DNA from: Saururus chinensis
Lineage: Eukaryota; Streptophyta; Magnoliopsida; Piperales; Saururaceae
Direction: 5' to 3'
Length of the DNA stretch: 64,000 bases
Assembly (NCBI GenBank): GCA_035235625.1
Contig: CP141146.1
Coordinates: 18,284,501-18,348,500 of the forward strand
The notes under the pieces are model-generated. The model saw only the letters and a program-made list of their open reading frames with translations. It searched no databases and was not told where the DNA came from. The position numbers and the translations under genes were made by a program. Positions within the stretch are counted from its first letter, which is position 1. Each line of letters starts with the position of its first letter. This document shows positions 22,188-34,003 of this stretch, piece by piece.

Positions 22188-22395
22188 CAATATCCCCTCT
22201 GGTTTATATTAATAACTATGTTTGAAAAAAAAATAGTCTTTATTCTATTGGTGAAATCTACATTTAAGAGAAGAAAAATAAGTTTATAACGTTTTTTTTA
22301 AGTACCCAATGATTTTAATTGAATAAAATATAGTTATTAATATAGAATAATTTTTTTGCTAAATGAAGATATTAATATGGGATGAGGAGAGTATT
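22188..22395. mobile_element. Stowaway-like MITE (about 200-bp form)
   Basis: The left end is ATCCCCTCTGGTTTATATTA; the right end is the degenerate complement TAATATGGGATGAGGAGAGT followed by TA. The interior has the family phrase AAGAGAAGAAAAATAAG and a poly-T/AAGTACCC block also found in the MITEs at 23044, 33800, 39012 and 41207. Confidence 0.6.
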
Positions 22396-22397
22396 AA

Positions 22398-22660
22398 AGA
22401 TAACACATTTCATGAAAGACCAACAGGGTGTTAATGGAATAGCCAACACCACACCTCAAAAAGTGGATGTCTTAAATTTAAATCAAAAGGATTATATTAT
22501 CTTTTTATAAGTATTTAATCACTTAAAAGGGAGTAGTATATTAGTAACACATTTTATAAAATACCAAGAGTGTTAGTAGAATAGCCAACACCGCGTCCCA
22601 AAAATCAGATGTCTTAAATTTCGGATGTCTTAAATCCAAATCAAAAGGATTATATCCTCA
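22398..22660. repeat. Two imperfect direct repeats, about 100-120 bp each
   Basis: Copies at about 22398-22498 and 22536-22658 share TAACACATTT, GAATAGCCAACACC, GATGTCTTAAATTT and AATCAAAAGGATTATAT. The second copy has an extra internal repeat of ATGTCTTAAAT. No gene. Confidence 0.65.
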
Positions 22661-23043
22661 CTTGATCAGTGTACATAATGTGTAGTTATTGTATGTGCTT
22701 GAGGAGTTTGGTGGTTGGGCTAGTTGTCCTTGCATCAGAGTCAAACACCCTCTTAACATAAGAAAACTACAATAAATATAGCCACAATAAATATACTACA
22801 ATTCATGATACAAGAGACCACCTATCTGCTTTAAATATGTAGGTGATATACTTATTTCTACCAGCTGGCAGACGAGACTGCAGTTTGGAGACAGTTGAAA
22901 TTGTAATCTGTTGAGTTTACGGTTCAACTTCTTTACTGCTCGTAATGGAAAGGGGTCATAGTTTAACAATTCAACGCACTCCTACCATTTAGGTTTTAGC
23001 ATTTAATGCACGCAAATTTATTTATGCATTTTTATTTGATACA

Positions 23044-24008
23044 TTTTTTCTGTCTCAAAATAATAGCTTCATTTAGTAAAAGAGATTATTTTATATTAAT
23101 AACTTCATTTTGATAAATTTGGTTGGGCACTTAAAAAAAGTATCATCAGTTTATTTTTCTTCTCTTATATATAGGTTTCACTATTTAATAAAAATTATTA
23201 TTTTTCCTAATATAGCTAATAATATGAGATCGAAGAAGTATTTAAATTAGATAAATAAATTTTAGCCTATAAAAAATAGTATGAAAGATTGATCTCATGA
23301 AAAAATTTAATTCATTTTAGTGAGTTCAAACAAGAAGACCAATATATTGGTTGAAATATATAAATTTTTTACCAAAGTAAGCAAAGTGTATTAGCTTATA
23401 AGAAGAATGAAGATGAATGTCAATAGATCCTTCCCAAACCTAGAGCTAAATCACTTGCGAAGTAGAGGCCAGACAACAAAACAAAAAAATTCATCTATAA
23501 GAGAAACCATGTATTCCCTCTTATCCCATTTTAATGATATATTTAGAAAAATAGTACTCTTTCCGTCCCCTAATAGTTGTTCCATTTGGCAAAAGAGTTT
23601 GTTCTATATTAGTAGCTTAATTTTATTTAATTTAAGTAATTAAGTACTTAAATGAGTCATAAATTTATTTTCCCTTCTCATAGATGCCAGTTTCACCATT
23701 TAATAAAAATTACTATTTTTTCAAATATAGTTATTTTAAAAAGAGTACCGTAAGTTTTTTTTCCTTTTCTTGGATGTAGGTTTCACTATTAAATAAAAAC
23801 CACTATTTTATAGAATGTAGTTATTAATATTAGATGGACAAAGTGGTTTTTATTAAATAATGAACCCAGATTTAGGAGAAGGAAAAATAATCTTATGATA
23901 TATATTTTTTCTAAGTACCTAATTATTTAAATTAAACAAAATAAAACTATTAATATAGAACTAATTTTTTCCCAAATAGAGCTATTAATGTGAGACAGAG
24001 AGAGTATC
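23044..24008. mobile_element. Cluster of Stowaway-like MITEs
   Basis: One full-length unit spans about 23044-23239 (TTTCTGTCTCAAAATAATAG start, degenerate complementary end). From about 23505 to 24008 several partial units are overlapped or nested, with starts CTCTTTCCGTCCCC after TA at 23555-23556 and an end GTGAGACAGAGAGAGTA near 23992-24008. All share the TTTCACTATT(T/A)AATAAAAA core. Exact nesting order is unresolved. Confidence 0.55.
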
Positions 24009-24869
24009 AGCCAATATAGAGCTTGTTACATCATTGACCGCCGTTTTTGTTATACTTTTTCCTAAATCATTGGTACATTTGCCTATGAACTTGTTGAGAG
24101 TGACATTATAATCATCATGGCCTTCTAAAGCATGATCATCTACTGAGTAAGTGCCATCATCATGTCCTCCAAATTGACATGGGGATTGCACAGAGCTAGA
24201 CTTGAATAGATCCACTATCACATCGTTATCGTTGTTCTTGTTGAAAATACGAACAGATATTCTAGGCCCCAAACGATCGATCATTGACCTCCTCACCACC
24301 AGGCTCGCTGGTTTGAGACAAATTATCCTCAGATTGCGTGGAATAAAGGGGCACGCCGGTCAACTGTAGGCCCGCAAGAATGGCCCTGAGCGTTTGGATA
24401 GTGGAGCTAGGCCTGGACAAGTTCACTACCAGTTCTGTTTCACCCGTATGCTCCAAGTCTCCTAGTGTTATAATAGAAGCTTCAACAGGTCTCCTAGAAT
24501 TAATCCATCCTGAGATTTCCTTGATCAGACCCACCTGCCTTCCATACCATTTGAAATATGGCATGCATCCTCTGTCAAGTTGCGTGTAGAATCTTGGGTG
24601 GCTGACTGCCTGGATTTAAATCCAGCATTGTGAACAAAAGGGTAGCTAGCAATAGGGATCCTGCGCATAGATGAATCTCTCACCAAAGGAGCAAATCTAG
24701 GAGAATTTATAGAGATAGGGAAAGGAAAGCTAAACTCAGTCACACGACTAGGCATATCAGAATCTCCACTCAGTCCCACACACAAGGTGATTGTCGCCCT
24801 AGGGCTTGTTGAGAACCATTGATGGCGGCCTTGCCACCACCACGGTGGGAGAATCATGAATGTTGCCAC
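24009..24869 (-). pseudogene. Probable LINE ORF1-like remnant, distal part
   Basis: On minus, three overlapping open frames follow each other (24869-24525, 24564-24262, 24299-23985), containing FKWYGRQVGLIKEISGWI and GDLEHTGETELVVNLSR. I do not recognise a domain. They are interpreted as the continuation of the DUF4283/zinc-knuckle protein at 28859-29480, because that sequence ends at the other side of the 24870-28850 insertion in the same orientation. Frameshifts make it non-functional. Confidence 0.4.
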
Positions 24870-24927
24870 CAGGGCCGGCTTGATACAATTAGGGGCCTAA
24901 GGTGAATCTAAATGAATCATTTTTATA

Positions 24928-25085
24928 CTCTCTCTATCCCATATAAATAATAGCTTCATTATGAAAAATAGTGATTTTTATTTAATAGTGAAACCCACAC
25001 AGCTAAGAGGATGGATTATAAAAGGCTATAAATATGGAGCAAAAATTTTTCCCTAAATGAAGCTATTATTAGAGGATGGAGGGAG
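24928..25085. mobile_element. Stowaway-like MITE, TA target duplication
   Basis: It starts CTCTCTCTATCCCATATAAA and ends AGAGGATGGAGGGAG, with TA on both sides (24926-24927, 25086-25087). Length 158 bp. The ends pair as an inverted repeat. Confidence 0.8.
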
Positions 25086-25589
25086 TATTTAACATAATGT
25101 AGCATATTAAATAAGTAGTTTAATTTCTTAAAGTTTTGTTTTTTTTCTCATATGCATACGCATATTCATATTCATATTCTCTATTTATTATTTTTGTGAT
25201 GGAATTATTTATTTGCTTTTTTTTTAACCCAAATTCATATGTTTTAGGAGACAAATTTACTAATAAATTATTTTCAACAAAAAAAAGACCTTAAAAATTA
25301 ATTGTGTATTAAAAAGTAACAATAATAAAAATTAATCTAAAAAACATTAATGACCTATAGAAAGAGTGAGGATGAGACATATAGGAGAGTTGGTTGGCTT
25401 GGATAAAGAAATAGATAGTGTTCTCTTGATTCTTGGAATTGAAAAAAAATGATAAATTCAAAGATAGTATGTATCTATTGGCACATGGGTATGTAATATT
25501 TCAAAGATAAAATCTTGCCCTCAATGATAAATTAGTTGTTAGTCCTGTCATATTTTTTATCGGTAAATAGCATTTCAGTACTGAGACAT

Positions 25590-26085
25590 ATAGTAGTGTT
25601 CAAAGCATTGCTACTGACTATTGGTGATGCTTACAAAGCGTCGCTAAATGTGTCGATAAAAATACAATCGCTATTGCTCATTAGAGACGCTAATAACAAA
25701 AAGCGCTAATAGTCTGCCATTAGCGATGTTTATTTTTTGTTACTAATAATTAGTTATTAGTGACGTTTCATAACACATCGTGAATATAAAAAAACTACAA
25801 AAATAAAAAACATCTTATTAGCAATGCTTGTATAAAAATAGTAAAGAAATTATTAATGATGCTTATGTAAGCATAGTTTAAAAATTTTTGAAAATATGAT
25901 GAAAAAGTCTTCAGCGGCGCTTCTAAAAAAGCCACTAATAAAAAATGTATTAAAAAAAGAATTATTGTGTATTAATGGTGCTTTATAAAGTGTCACTAAT
26001 ATGTGAAAAAAAATAAAAAAATGTATTTAGCGACGCTTTTGAATGCATTGCTAATAACTTTCAAATTTTTAAAAAACATATATCC
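25590..26085. repeat. CACTA-like subterminal repeat block
   Basis: Many copies of GCGTCGCTAA / TTAGCGACGCTT variants in both orientations, as in the two complete CACTA elements. No CACTA terminus is found at the left side, so this is a fragment or part of a composite. Similar short blocks occur at 26880-26995, 27540-27655 and 28170-28290. Confidence 0.65.
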
Positions 26086-26089
26086 CGCT

Positions 26090-27430
26090 AGAGGCGGGAT
26101 GACTAGAGGGGCGCCAGCAGGAGGGACAGGTGGAGAATGGGGGTGGCACCGAAATCCAAAGGAGGTGCCGGATCCGGTGCCGGAAAAGAAGGGGGGTGCG
26201 AGAATATTGAGGGAGGTGGTGACTAGGGAGAGGGGAAGGGGTGACCGGGGAGGAGGGGTGATCGGGAGAGGGGGAGCAGGAATCCGGCTCTGGATTCCTT
26301 CCCCCATAGCCCCTTCTCTGGTCGAATAGAGTGGGGGAGGGGGAGCTGGATTCCGGCCACGAGAGCCCCCTCATCCGATGATCGGACCGGGGGGGGGGGA
26401 GTGCTAGGGAGAGGCGGGGTGACCGGGGAGATGGGGGAGTTGGATTCCTGCCCCTAGAGCCCCCTCCTCTAGTTGTACAAAGGGGATGAGGGGGAGGGGT
26501 GACCAGGGATAGGGAGAGGCGGAGGGGGGGGGTGGGGGTGGAGGGGAGGAGCTGGAATTTGGAAGGGAGCTGGATTCTGGCCTCTAAATCCCCCTCCTCC
26601 CGGTAGTACAATGGGGAGGAGAGGGGGGGGGGAGCGGATTACAACACCCGAAGCCACCTCCTCTGGTCAGATAGAGAGGAGAGGGGGCGGAAGGCAGAGA
26701 GGGGGCGGAAGACAGAGAGGGGGGGTGCCAGGAGAGAGGGTTGGCCGGAATCCGGCACACGGGGGGAGAGATGCCCATAGGAGGAAGTGGGAGCAGGAGG
26801 GGGCTTGGTTTAAATGTGGTCGGGCAAAAATTTCACCCGTTCGCGCATGGGAAGAAAAATGGGCGAAATCGCCAGCATTTATTTTGGATTTGCGACACTT
26901 TGTAAGCATCACAACTGTTACTTATTGCAATGTTTTCTTTTCAACACCGCAATAAGCATCACATTAGTGACGCTTGTAGGCAAACAGTGCTAAAAATGAA
27001 AAACAAAAGGGGAAAGAGAGAGAGAGAGAGAGAGAGAGGGGGGGTTGACCGGGAGGGAGGGGATTTGAAAGCATGCGGGGATCCAGATTCGGCCCCCAGG
27101 CCCCTCCTCCATTCGGACAGAGGGGAGGAGGGAGGCAGAAAATTGGGGGGGGGGGGGGGGAGGGGTGGCGGGGATAGGGAATAGCGGGAGGAGTGCGAGC
27201 CAGAATTCCCGCCACCCAAGCCCCTTCTCCAGGTCAGATGGACGGGAGGAGGGGGCGGACAAAAAACAGAGGGGGTGACTTGGGAGAGGGGGAACCGAAT
27301 TCCGGCCCCCAAAGCCACTTCCTCCTGTCGGACATAGAGGAGTAGGGGACGGAAATCGGGAGGGTGGCCAGAAAATGGAGAGGACGGGGGGGGGGGGAGG
27401 GTTGGCCGGATTCCAGCACATGGAGGGATG
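26090..27430. repeat. GC-rich imperfect minisatellite, roughly 100-bp units
   Basis: A recurring theme 'GAGCTGGATTCCGGCC..AGCCCCCTCCTC..GTCGGA', followed by a G-rich run, repeats with a period of about 100-130 bp (for example near 26285, 26345, 26440, 26570, 27200, 27300 and 27400). It produces several Pro-rich open frames on minus (up to 180 residues), which I judge to be artefacts. Long G-runs occur at 26388-26399 and 27145-27160. Confidence 0.6.
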
Positions 27431-28674
27431 GGAGGTGGCTGGTAGAAGGAGGAAGTTGGGGTGGGGAGATTTAAATGCGGCTCAGCGAAACATTAGCCCG
27501 GCCGCAGGCGGGAAGAAACATGGCCAAAATTGCCACATTTATTTTTTATTTTCGATGCTTTGTAAGCATCACAACAGTTACTTATTGCGTTGTTTTCTTT
27601 TAAAAGTCGCAATAAGCATCACATTAGCGATGCTTGAATGAAAACATCGCTAAATATAAAAAACGGAGAGAGACAGAGCGAGAGAGAAAACCATCTCCAA
27701 ACTCAGAACTACAACACCCCAACAAGACGGAAACTAAGAATAAACCCCCTAAATACGTGGAAATGACCAACTAAAATGCAAAAACAAGAGAACTAAAACA
27801 TCTTTGTTTTCCTTCGCTCTCCCTTTTTGTTTTTCCTTCCTGATATACTTGAAAAAATGTCAATGTATTTATCAAAATCTTTCTCAACATCTGACTCCAA
27901 TTCACCTTCCGTTGGAACCGCATCCGACAAATGTTCAAATTTGTAAGTCCTGTCATTTCTTTTGGGTTTTGTGATCAAAAGCTATGGATGGATTGCACAT
28001 TTAGGCTAGATGATTGTAAAGTTTATAACATACAATTAAAGTTCCAACACATGGAGGGATGGGAGGTGGCTGGTAGAAGGAGGAAGTTGGGGTGGGGAGA
28101 TTTAAATGCGGCTGGGCGAAACATTAGCCCGGCTGCAGGCGGGAAGAAACATGGACGAAATTGCCACATTTATTTTTTATTTTCGATGCTTTGTAAGCAT
28201 CACAACAGTTACTTATTGCGTTGTTTTCTTTTAAAAGTCGCAATAAGCATCACATTAGCGATGCTTGAGTGAAAACATCGCTAAATATAAAAAACGGAGA
28301 GAGACAGAGAGAGAGAGAGAAAACCATCTCCAAACTCAGAACTACAACACCCCAACAAGACGGAAACTAAGAATAAACCCCCTAAATACGTGGAAATGAC
28401 CAACTAAAATGCAAAAACAAGAGAACTAAAACATCTTTGTTTTCCTTCGCTCTCCCTTTTTGTTTTTCCTTCCTGATTTACTTGAAGAAATGTCAATGTA
28501 TTTAACAAAAACTTTCTCAACATCTGACTCCAATTCACCTTCCGTTGGAACCTCATCCGACAAATGTTCAAATTTGTAAGTCCTGTCATTTCTTTTGGGT
28601 TTTGTGATCAAAAGCTATGGATGGATTGCACATTTAGGCTAGATGATTGTAAAGTTTATAACATACAATTAAAG
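27411..28674. repeat. Recent tandem duplication, 631-bp unit
   Basis: Copy 1 (27411-28041) and copy 2 (28042-28674) start TTCCAGCACATGGAGGG and TTCCAACACATGGAGGG, and both end ATACAATTAAAG. They differ at only a handful of sites (for example GGCTCAG/GGCTGGG and CGAGAGAG/AGAGAGAG). Each copy holds a GC-rich part, a CACTA-like motif block, a GA run, and a minus-strand open frame of 61 residues beginning MTGLTNLNICRMRFQRKVNW. Confidence 0.95.
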
Positions 28675-28858
28675 TGATAGGAAGGACAATATATAGGTGG
28701 CAATGCTGATAAAGGGTAATAAAAAAAGAAATATGGCTTATGAAGACTCTTATATATATTATTTTATATTAAACATTTTTTATTACAAAAATATATACGG
28801 ATTACATATAAAAACATGGAGCTAGCTCCTTAAGGCTCCAGCCGGCCCTAATTGCTGC

Positions 28859-29480
28859 TTGCAATCTATCTGTACTCCTCATAAGCCAGGCAATCATTAG
28901 TAACATGATCTAAAGCTTGATACTTATATCACAAAATAAGGCACCATTTATACTCTACCTTTTGTGAAATATAGAGCCAACATCACACTCAATGTTGACA
29001 TAATCAAAAATTATGAATCTTGGAGTAATTACAATGCAGAAACGGGCATAATTCAATCTCATTTTGTTCATATTTGGAGGATCCCGATGGAGAGGAGCGC
29101 CTATTGAGTTTGCGATCAAAGTTGATCCTTATTTAAACAAATATTAAATCCTCTTTCGACCAATATTGAATCGGGAGATGTTACAATATCACCCAAATTA
29201 GAATAGTTCTATTTATATCTATGAGTGGCTTGAATCTAGGGTGTGAACCAACCACCAATTGACCATATTATTGAGTTTAGCACCTTATAGCAATCCTATT
29301 CACTTGAGAATTTGAGGAGCAAGTCCTTTGGGCGAGGTTCGAAGGAGTTTGATAAACTCTAAAGCTTTGTTAGAACATTCTTCAACCATACAAGATAAGG
29401 GTGTTTACCAAGAACATAGCTAACAAGTGAATGTTGCCACCATTGCATTTCTTGTTCAACATATTTCTTAGGGCATTTGA
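28859..29480 (-). pseudogene. DUF4283/zinc-knuckle (LINE ORF1-like) remnant
   Basis: Minus-strand translation across frame breaks gives EQEMQWWQHSLVSYVLGKHP (about 29460-29400), LLLKFSSEEDCYK-like sequence, an IWSIGGWF segment, then YARFCIVITP and VEYKW...YKYQALDHVTNDC (28942-28888). This order, DUF4283 then a CCHC-like knuckle, is that of plant LINE ORF1 and related proteins. The first knuckle cysteines are partly lost and stops are frequent. Recognition is by motif order only. Confidence 0.6.
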
Positions 29481-30429
29481 TGATTGACCTTGATAAGGCG
29501 ATGGGGGAAGTCTGAGGAGAGATAACCATTGGAGAGGAGGTTTCTTCAATTCAAACCAGATGAAGAAGCGGCAATGTCCCGTGGCCTTGCTGGAAAATTG
29601 ACAAGTGGAACGTCATTTTCCTACTCTTTTGATCGCCCTACTTCGGCTTGTAGTTGGACCATCTACCACATTTAGAGGTTATATGACAAGCCCAAACATC
29701 CAAAATACTCTTTTAAAATCTTACCCTCCTATTGGTCGGGGAATATCACATGATCTTATTGGAACATCTACACTTCCTAGATTTTATATATTTTATCTAA
29801 ATTCTGTAAGCGAGAAGTATGCAATAGGATTCGTCTGGGTCCCCATCTATTAAATTAGTCAATGCTTTACCTGCATGATCGAATATTAACTTGTTAACAT
29901 TCAAATAAAGGTTATACGAGAAGTTCATTCATCATGTTCCCGATCCCACGACGACGTTTGTAGTGGTGATATCGTAAACCTGAACTGATTAAGCATCGTG
30001 TTCATGTTAGCACGATATGTAATTAGGTCGTGCGATAAAAAAATGTTATTGTATGCTTATCGTATGCCTGATAACACGCCATACTTAAATTTTGTGTTAC
30101 GGAACACATACTTTAAGGAGTCTCATAAGTTTATATTACCTAAGTGCTAGCATTTCTTGTAGTTCGCAGTTATGCCCTAGTGCTTCGAAATATAACTTGT
30201 TATGCTTTTAGTTGTAATGTCTACTGAATATTTAAACAACCCATAACATTTTCTCATAATCCAAATGTGCGATGCTAGAGGATGGCCAGTTGAAATTCTC
30301 GTGCAAGCTTAAAATTAATTGTTACCCGACAGTTTCAAAAGTAAATTGTGTATCATTGACTCCCATTTGTATTATGAAATTAGAGTTGGGTTGAGCCATT
30401 ACGATTGATAATTTAGCTCTATTGAATGT
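29481..30429. other. Unassigned stretch
   Basis: No domain recognised. A plus-strand open frame at 29605-29853 (82 residues) is isolated and without family resemblance. The sequence is probably degenerate transposon or intergenic DNA. Confidence 0.3.
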
Positions 30430-30766
30430 CTAGTTCCTTTCTACTGATGGTGATTTGTCACTGTTGTCAGGCTCTTTCATCTCGGCATACAATGATAACA
30501 CCTCCTTATTTGCCTTCTTATGAATAGAGAATACTGATTGGAGGTCCTTATCGTCTTGTAATTCATATATCATAGATGATTTGGAATATGGAATCAAATA
30601 CTTCAAAGTCACATTACCATTGATGGCAAGTCATGCTTTGACTTGAAACAACAGCTCACTGAACCTCACCGACGAATCAATATTCATCAACTGTGCATCC
30701 ACCTATATACACGCCATCATTGCCTACCTCTCCGTTGTAATGTATGCAAATACCAATCCTATCCAT
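30430..30766 (-). pseudogene. MULE transposase N-terminal remnant
   Basis: Minus-strand ATG at 30766 gives MDRIGICIHYNGE...GVYIGG; after a frame break comes DAQLMNIDSSVRFSELLFQV, then NGNVTLKYLIPY and ELQDDKDLQSVFSIHKKANK. This resembles the PB1-like N-terminal domain of plant MuDR transposases, which opens with 'I.VYYNG' and ends with an 'ND.DL' motif. At least one frameshift and one stop are present, and the catalytic region does not follow. A fragment. Confidence 0.55.
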
Positions 30767-31129
30767 AATGGGTGTCAAAGGGTAATCGAATATGCAAAAT
30801 AAAGCCTTTCGAGCCCTTAATAGCTTCGAAGGTGTAAAAAAATGATTTTTTAATGAACAATGGCACTTGCCGGGTGACTCACAGTCAGTCACCTCCCGCC
30901 GGCAGCATTCGTTGGCCATTGATGAATCCGAACACACTGGAACAACGCCACACTATTCCGATGTTCATTTATTATAATATGTTGGGTAATGAGTTTATTT
31001 AAAACCTTAGTGCAGTTTCGTCCATAAGCAAGTAATATGGCATTTGTGTTTAAAATCTAGAGAATACGGAATATTGCGTTCTTCGTCCAGGCAATATCGA
31101 AAAAACTCATTATTCTATCACCATTTTTT
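30767..31129. other. Unassigned stretch between transposon remnants
   Basis: The minus-strand open frame continuing upstream of the MULE-like start (to 30937) is Cys-rich at its N-terminus (MCSDSSMANECC) and not recognised. The rest is AT-rich. Confidence 0.3.
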
Positions 31130-31420
31130 GGGTCTTGCTACTAATATGATGGCAGAGGCTATAGCTATGATTAAAGGTATTCATTATGCTTCTCCTGTAA
31201 CTGCCTTCCCTGTTAATTGAAATGATGTTGCATATCTAATCCCTTCAATCATAGCCTAGTCTTAGCAAACAAGTTTGTAGAATTCCCATAAAAGTGATGA
31301 AACATCACCAAAGTATCTCCACTAGAGTCACAAACAACACTCCTTCCCCTAAAAATCTAGGGTTACCCTTATATGCTCCTTCAACATTTAATCTTTAGAA
31401 GCCAAAAGGTCACTTGGTCC
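31130..31420. pseudogene. Two RNase H-like fragments in opposite orientation
   Basis: Plus 31130-31205 reads NMMAEAIAMIKGIHYASPV. Minus 31420-31215 reads LNVEGAYKGNPRFLGEGVL and, after shifts, AMIEGIRYATSFQLTGK. Both resemble the reverse-transcriptase-like RNase H domain (GA.KGNPG... and ...AEA.A...G...A) found in plant LINEs and related sequences. The two pieces face each other around about 31210. Neither is intact. Confidence 0.45.
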
Positions 31421-31912
31421 ATTTAACACAAATGACTTTCGGATATCTAAAAGTTTTCATATTCAAGTTTGGACTCCTATTAATTTCCAATTCCATCCCC
31501 ATTAAACTCCGAATAGAAGGCGTTGAACCCACCATCATTGTCAACATATTACATATCCTCCAAATAATTGTTTACTATGATATGGGATTAATATTTTATA
31601 TTTTGTGTTTAGATGAAAGTTTGATTATGTCGTGTATTCTATTGTATATTCCTTCATGTATTCAGAAAACCTAGGATTATGTTTTGCATTTTGATATTGG
31701 GCATACAAAATGTAGAATTTTTGTTTGCATTTTGAAATTGAGAATCTAAAATGCAACAATCTAAAATACATAACGATTATTAGAGCAAATAATTATAACG
31801 GAATTTCATTAGGAGATTAACCACTCTTTGCTTAGATCACACGAATTGAATTGAGCAATCTTCATCTTGAAATTACCAATACCCAATAATCTATGATCAT
31901 AAATGTAATGAC
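31421..31912. other. AT-rich unassigned stretch
   Basis: One hydrophobic open frame on plus (31414-31674, 86 residues) without family resemblance. No structural feature. Confidence 0.3.
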
Positions 31913-31913
31913 C

Positions 31914-32400
31914 CTGAATTTTTTGTATATTTTTAGCTTCTAATAAAGTTAGTTTTAGAGCTTTTAGTAATTTTTTATTAGTTAAAGATTATTATTCAGT
32001 AAGTTTTATAAGGATGTGATAGAGCTCTGAAAGACGAGCGTAACGGGTCTTGAACTACTCGAATCAGACTTACTCAAATAAGACATTGGGGCCGTAAGTT
32101 ATGGCCTCGAGAAGCAGCCACATAGGCAGGATCTACTTAAAAAGTGATGAATAACTTACCCATGTACAGTCTAGTTTTATAGGGCTCATCAATACGAGCC
32201 CAATGGTATTAAGAATGTGAGAATTAGAGTTTTGGAGAGAACCCACCCCAGGTTTTGCAGGTGATGTAGCGAGGGTGGAAGTTAACTAAGGAAAAGATTT
32301 TTAAATGAATTATCTATTTGCTACGTGAAACTATATCATTATTTGTGTGACCAATGTTCAAAGGCTTATATGCCTTGAAACAAAAACTCTGTGTAACTAC
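31914..32400 (+). repeat. LTR-like fragment
   Basis: It starts TGTAATGACCCTGAATTTTT, the same kind of start as 47184 (TGTAACATCCCTGATTTTTC). It contains ATCAATACGAGCCCAATGG near 32189, the complement of a phrase at 14085-14100. This suggests a gypsy-type LTR start; the right limit is unclear. Confidence 0.45.
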
Positions 32401-33799
32401 CAGTTTTATGCACAGTGGTCCTTGGCATACGTAGTAATATTATGTTGTGTTGAATCTATCAATTCCATATGTAATTATAATGTATGTTTTCATGTGTAAT
32501 TATAATGTATGTTTTGTTGTGCGCTGATTCCATAATTTCCATGAGTAGATGTTATGATGAATGTGTATTTTTTGTTACGCACCAACAGCCTTTGGTCATA
32601 TGCACAATAATTCTACGTGTTAAATAGGAATATATTATTAATATTCCTGAAAAAACTTCCATACCGATGTAACTATATCACCTTCGCTAAGGAGATGCTC
32701 TAGTATTCTATATTTGGGCTCATCACAACAAGAATAAAACTGAGGCTAAATGAACACCCTCAATACGGATATTTTCCTCAGTGGACACCCTATCATACCA
32801 TTCTTAAAAGAAGAGAGAAATTTTATTTTATTTTGGTAATAATGAGTTCCAAGCTAACTTTAACCAAACCTCTACAGCGTCAAAATACGGTACTTATTTT
32901 GTTTACTTGTGGTAGATTATTTGTCAGCATGTGGCTTATATAACTAAACCTTTGTTTCCATCCAAGCCAAAGTTCTGCAAGCAAATGCTTTATTGTTTTC
33001 TTAATGATAAATATACACATGCATGTAGAAGAAACCCAGATTGTATATTTCGTCAACGTTATACCCAACCCGTTTAACCCAATCTGATCTCAGGTTGTAA
33101 TTTTCAACGTCAGTACTACCCATTAGTTTTTCAAGTTGGAACCAACAGTTTCCTTGTGGGTCATTGTTTAAAAAAAACGAGAAAGAAAGAAACTTGTGGG
33201 TCAAATATAGTGTGGAGTCGTCGTTAGTTCTACCGAAGACAACTAACATAGTTTCTTTTATTGCGTCACGCGTGATTACATGCGATCAGCATTGCCTAAA
33301 TTGTGGCCGCCTCCGCCTCCGCCTCCGTAGTTATTGTCTCTTTCAATTATATCGCGTGAAAACTAAATGCGCTCCCTTTAGTAGGTAAGAAGAACTTATA
33401 TCAGTGTACGTTACCATAAGTAATATTTACATTACCGTATATTAGTATTAGTGATATTGACATGACAACATGACAGAGCTAGAAATAGGACCACCAGGGG
33501 GCCACATTATTGTACTAATATATAAAAAAAATATTAGTGCTTCATGGCCATAGTAAGAATTTTGATCTCATAGATATTGTATGCTAGCGTGTGTCATTGA
33601 TCTCATAGATAACCGCTTCTTCCTTACGGCTCATGGTGAGTGAGTAAGGAGCATAAAAAGTTGCCAAGGGAAAATTTGTTGTGTCAATAGAAAAGTAACT
33701 CCCACAACACCACATTGATTTGAAAAAGATGGGGACAAATCCAAATAAATACATGCTAGATTGTCCTCACTCCAGGGGGCAGGGATATATCCATAGCCC
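32401..33799. other. Unassigned intergenic stretch
   Basis: No gene recognised. A short CCGCCT run occurs at about 33308-33327. Small open frames at 32880-33388 overlap on both strands without domains. Confidence 0.3.
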
Positions 33800-34003
33800 A
33801 ATACATGAAAAATTTATAGCTACATTTATAAAAATAATAATTTTTATTAAATAGTAAAACCCACATCTAAAAGAAGTAAAAAATAAGCTTATAATACTCA
33901 TTTTTAGGTACCCAACCACTTAAACTTAACCAAATGGAGTTATTAATATGGAACCAATTTTTTCGCCAAATTGAGCTATTATTTATAAAAGGGGAGCATT
34001 ATG
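33800..34003. mobile_element. Stowaway-like MITE, degenerate left end
   Basis: The interior TTTTTATTAAATAGTAAAACCC, the AAAAGAAGTAAAAAATAAG phrase, AAATGGAGTTATTAATATG and the ATTGAGCTATTATT end match the family members at 22188 and 41207. Confidence 0.5.

Larger units (their letters stand above)
24870..28850. mobile_element. Composite hAT-like insertion splitting a LINE remnant
   Basis: The left end reads CAGGGCCGGCTTG and the right end, inverted, TAGGGCCGGCTGG: a short terminal inverted repeat of hAT type. Flanks GTTGCCAC (24862-24869) and ATTGCTGC (28851-28858) could be an old 8-bp TSD differing by three transitions. The flanking protein remnants run in the same orientation. Inside are a MITE, CACTA-like subterminal repeats, a GC-rich minisatellite block and a recent tandem duplication. 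No transposase is visible. Whether it is one element or several nested ones is unresolved. Confidence 0.5.

Noticed and set aside
26069..27421. Several Pro-rich open frames of 80-180 residues on minus
   Set aside because: They follow the GC-rich minisatellite units and are open in overlapping frames, as expected from composition.
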